From: Terrimesophilobacter sp964651535
GTDB taxonomy: Bacteria; Actinomycetota; Actinomycetes; Actinomycetales; Microbacteriaceae
Direction: 5' to 3'
NCBI GenBank assembly: GCA_964651535.1
Contig: CAZYYE010000001.1
Location: 434,001 to 498,000 of the forward strand
DNA: 64,000 nucleotides
This document shows, piece after piece, positions 62,593-64,000 of this stretch. The position numbers were made by a program, and so were the translations under genes. Positions within the stretch are counted from its first letter, which is position 1; every line of letters begins with the position of its first letter. The notes under the pieces are model-generated. The model was not told where the DNA came from. It did not search any database and was given only the letters and a program-made list of their open reading frames with translations.

Positions 62593-62692
62593 CTGTTCGC
62601 AATTCAGGCAAAACTCGGTGGGCCGGTCCGACTCCCTTGCAAACAGGGGGGTCGCGTCAACGGCCGAAGGGATCTGCCTGAATTGCGAACAG
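62593..62692. repeat. Perfect 18-bp inverted repeat with 64-bp spacer
   Basis: CTGTTCGCAATTCAGGCA (62593-62610) and TGCCTGAATTGCGAACAG (62675-62692) are perfect complements. They lie in the 270-bp gap between the FAH-RraA fusion and iclR. Each arm also contains GAATTC-like AATT symmetry. A long stem, a tiny mobile insertion, or a paired operator are all possible. Confidence 0.7.
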
Positions 62693-62722
62693 GACAGCAC
62701 GGGAAATGCGAGGGGAGGACCG

Positions 62723-63415
62723 CTACAGCTCGGCGGCGATGGATCGTGCCGCGTCGGTCAGCCGCTGCGCGATCGCAGGGGGGGTTTGTGCGCTCGCTAC
62801 ATAGACGACGGCGACGGCGGCGGGCGGCTGGCCGGGCAGCGCGAGCGGCACGGCGACAGACGAGAGGCCGCGGATGACCTCGTCGTGGCTTGTGGCGAAC
62901 CCGGTTGCGACGACATCCTCGACCTCGGCACGCGGTGACTCGCCCATCGCGCGCCACTGGGCGGAGGACACGAGAGACTGGATCGCGATCCCGGGAGCGC
63001 CCTGGCTGAGCAAATGACGCGAACCCGGTCGCTGGGCCACCGCGGCGTGGGCGTGCGTGGGTTCGACGCTCACGAGCGTCACGACATCGTTCCGGTCGAG
63101 CACCGCGAGGAATGCGGTCATCCCCAGGTCGTTGGCGGCGGCCGTGAGCGCGGGCAGCGCTGCCGCCTGCAGATCGCGGGACACGCCTCGGGCGAGGGCG
63201 GCCATCCGCGGTGCTAGTTGAACGCCGCCCCCGGAATCGCGCGAAACGAGTCCGTGATCTTCGAGCGTGCGAAGGATGCGGTACGCGATCGAGCGGTGGA
63301 CGCCGAGCGCAGCGGCGAGGTCGGCGATCGACGGAGGGGCGAGGGATTCGGAGAGGATCTCCAGCATCCGCAGTCCTCGAGAGAGAGTCTGGGAATGCGG
63401 CGATTCCTGGCTCAT
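62723..63415 (-). CDS. IclR-family transcriptional regulator
   Basis: A 230-residue IclR protein: N-terminal winged HTH (LRMLEILSESLAPPSIADLA, LGVHRSIAYRILRTLEDHG) and a C-terminal effector domain (GITAFLAV-like LGMTAFLAVLDRNDVVTLVS, and LSQGAPGIAIQSLVS). It is divergent from the flavin reductase-like gene with only 88 bp between them, so it probably controls that gene, likely a 4-hydroxyphenylacetate hydroxylase system. Confidence 0.87.
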   Translation of the reverse strand: MSQESPHSQTLSRGLRMLEILSESLAPPSIADLAAALGVHRSIAYRILRTLEDHGLVSRDSGGGVQLAPRMAALARGVSRDLQAAALPALTAAANDLGMTAFLAVLDRNDVVTLVSVEPTHAHAAVAQRPGSRHLLSQGAPGIAIQSLVSSAQWRAMGESPRAEVEDVVATGFATSHDEVIRGLSSVAVPLALPGQPPAAVAVVYVASAQTPPAIAQRLTDAARSIAAEL

Positions 63416-63445
63416 GACTTGCCTAACGTCTCACTGGCGGGGTAT

Positions 63446-63480
63446 TGTTCCGTGTCGGAACACGGTATTCTATATTAGAA
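63446..63480. promoter_or_regulatory. Two tandem palindromes in the iclR / hpaC-like divergent promoter
   Basis: TGTTCCG-TGT-CGGAACA (63446-63462, 7-bp perfect arms) is followed by TTCTA-TAT-TAGAA (63468-63480, 5-bp perfect arms). Centres are about 20 bp apart, i.e. two helical turns. IclR proteins commonly bind such pseudo-palindromes in the intergenic region they share with their target. Confidence 0.6.
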
Positions 63481-63503
63481 CACCTAGAAAGCGAGCGTCA
63501 ACG

Positions 63504-64000
63504 ATGATTGCGAAAGCGCCCCGCGGCTTCGAGCCCGGTTCGCGGCTGTATCGGCCGCCAGCGCACTACCTTCGCGGCAGCTTCGGGCGCTTCGCTACCG
63601 GGGTCGCTGTGGTCACGTTCGACGCATCGACCGGCAGGCACGGGATCACGGTCAATTCGTTCACATCCGTTTCCCTAGAGCCGCCGCTCGTACTCGTGAG
63701 CATCGCCCGCAACACTCACAGCCACGACGAACTTGCGGGCAAGAACTTCACGGTGAATGTTCTCGGAGCAGAGCAGGAAGCGCTCGCGATGAACTTCGCG
63801 GGCAAGCCGAATCAGGAGCCACAGTGGGTCGAGGGGGACATCGCACCCCGACTGGCCGGCACGTTGTCGTGGTTCGCCTGCACGCCGTGGGCTTCATACG
63901 ATGGCGGCGACCACACCCTATACCTCGGTGAGGTGCAGGACCACGACTACCGCAGCGGAGACTCGCTCGGTTTCGTCAATGGACGATTCACCGTCATCCC
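63504..64000 (+). CDS. hpaC: Flavin reductase-like protein (HpaC-like), N-terminal part
   Basis: The gene runs off the right edge after about 165 residues. It has the flavin-reductase-domain pattern LRGSFGRFATGVAVVTF, GITVNSFTSVSLEPPLVLVSI and a C-terminal GGDHTLYLGEV. Members supply reduced FAD to two-component monooxygenases such as HpaB. With hpaD/hpaE close by it is most likely the reductase of 4-hydroxyphenylacetate 3-hydroxylase, though other two-component systems use the same fold. Confidence 0.78.
   Translation, partial: MIAKAPRGFEPGSRLYRPPAHYLRGSFGRFATGVAVVTFDASTGRHGITVNSFTSVSLEPPLVLVSIARNTHSHDELAGKNFTVNVLGAEQEALAMNFAGKPNQEPQWVEGDIAPRLAGTLSWFACTPWASYDGGDHTLYLGEVQDHDYRSGDSLGFVNGRFTVI

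Overview
The window is high-GC actinobacterial chromosome, most like a member of the Microbacteriaceae. Evidence: GTG starts and ATGA/GTGA gene overlaps throughout, an actinobacterial small SRP RNA, an actinobacterial Tad (Rv3659c-Rv3654c-like) locus next to topA-tmk-holB, and a ponA2/metallophosphoesterase/RidA/acs neighbourhood that also exists in mycobacteria. The genus is an inference.

Layout. 1-2782: end of a pyruvate dehydrogenase operon (pdhA'-pdhB-pdhC). 2.8-18.5 kb: TDT-family channel, SRP RNA (ffs), pta-ackA, dnaX-recR, lysC-asd, mqo, a two-component locus with two membrane sensor-like proteins and a response regulator, tdk and an SDR. 18.5-25 kb: tRNA-Pro, metallophosphoesterase, ponA2-like PBP, DUF4177, RidA and acs. 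25.2-28.7 kb: LtrA, then the Tad/Flp pilus locus (tadA, a frameshifted tadB/C-like gene, and the first 25 codons of a DUF4244 flp pilin). 42.45-43.3 kb: the rest of flp, then two TadE-like genes. 43.3-56.6 kb: topA, tmk, holB, a TAP-like lipoprotein hydrolase, TetR, tRNA-Thr, PlsC, a CAP protein, a Gfo/Idh oxidoreductase, DacB, PncA and an Fsr-like MFS transporter. 56.6-64 kb: a homoprotocatechuate meta-cleavage cluster (hpaD, hpaE, a DapA-family lyase, GntR, a FAH-RraA fusion, IclR, and divergent hpaC-like), decorated with REP-like palindromes.

The most notable object is a 13.8-kb integrated element (about 28656-42455) that splits the flp pilin gene. Removing it between two copies of GATGGC restores a perfect DUF4244 reading frame. 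It encodes a large serine integrase, a translationally coupled train of small zinc-ribbon proteins, a prim-pol/helicase next to an iteron-like array, a terminase-small-subunit-like HTH protein, and a defence-like cargo: a three-gene operon (winged-helix protein, HEPN protein, HNH protein), a TIR protein, and a Mug-like glycosylase with small partners. I see no capsid, tail, relaxase or conjugation gene. I read it as a phage-satellite-like or mobilisable replicating island rather than a prophage or ICE.

The integrase reading frame runs straight through attP. The integrated and excised forms therefore encode different C-termini: 34 residues antisense to flp when integrated, versus 20 residues ending in RAA when circular. 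The best candidates for undescribed biology are this att-in-int switch, the winged-helix/HEPN/HNH operon and the iteron region.
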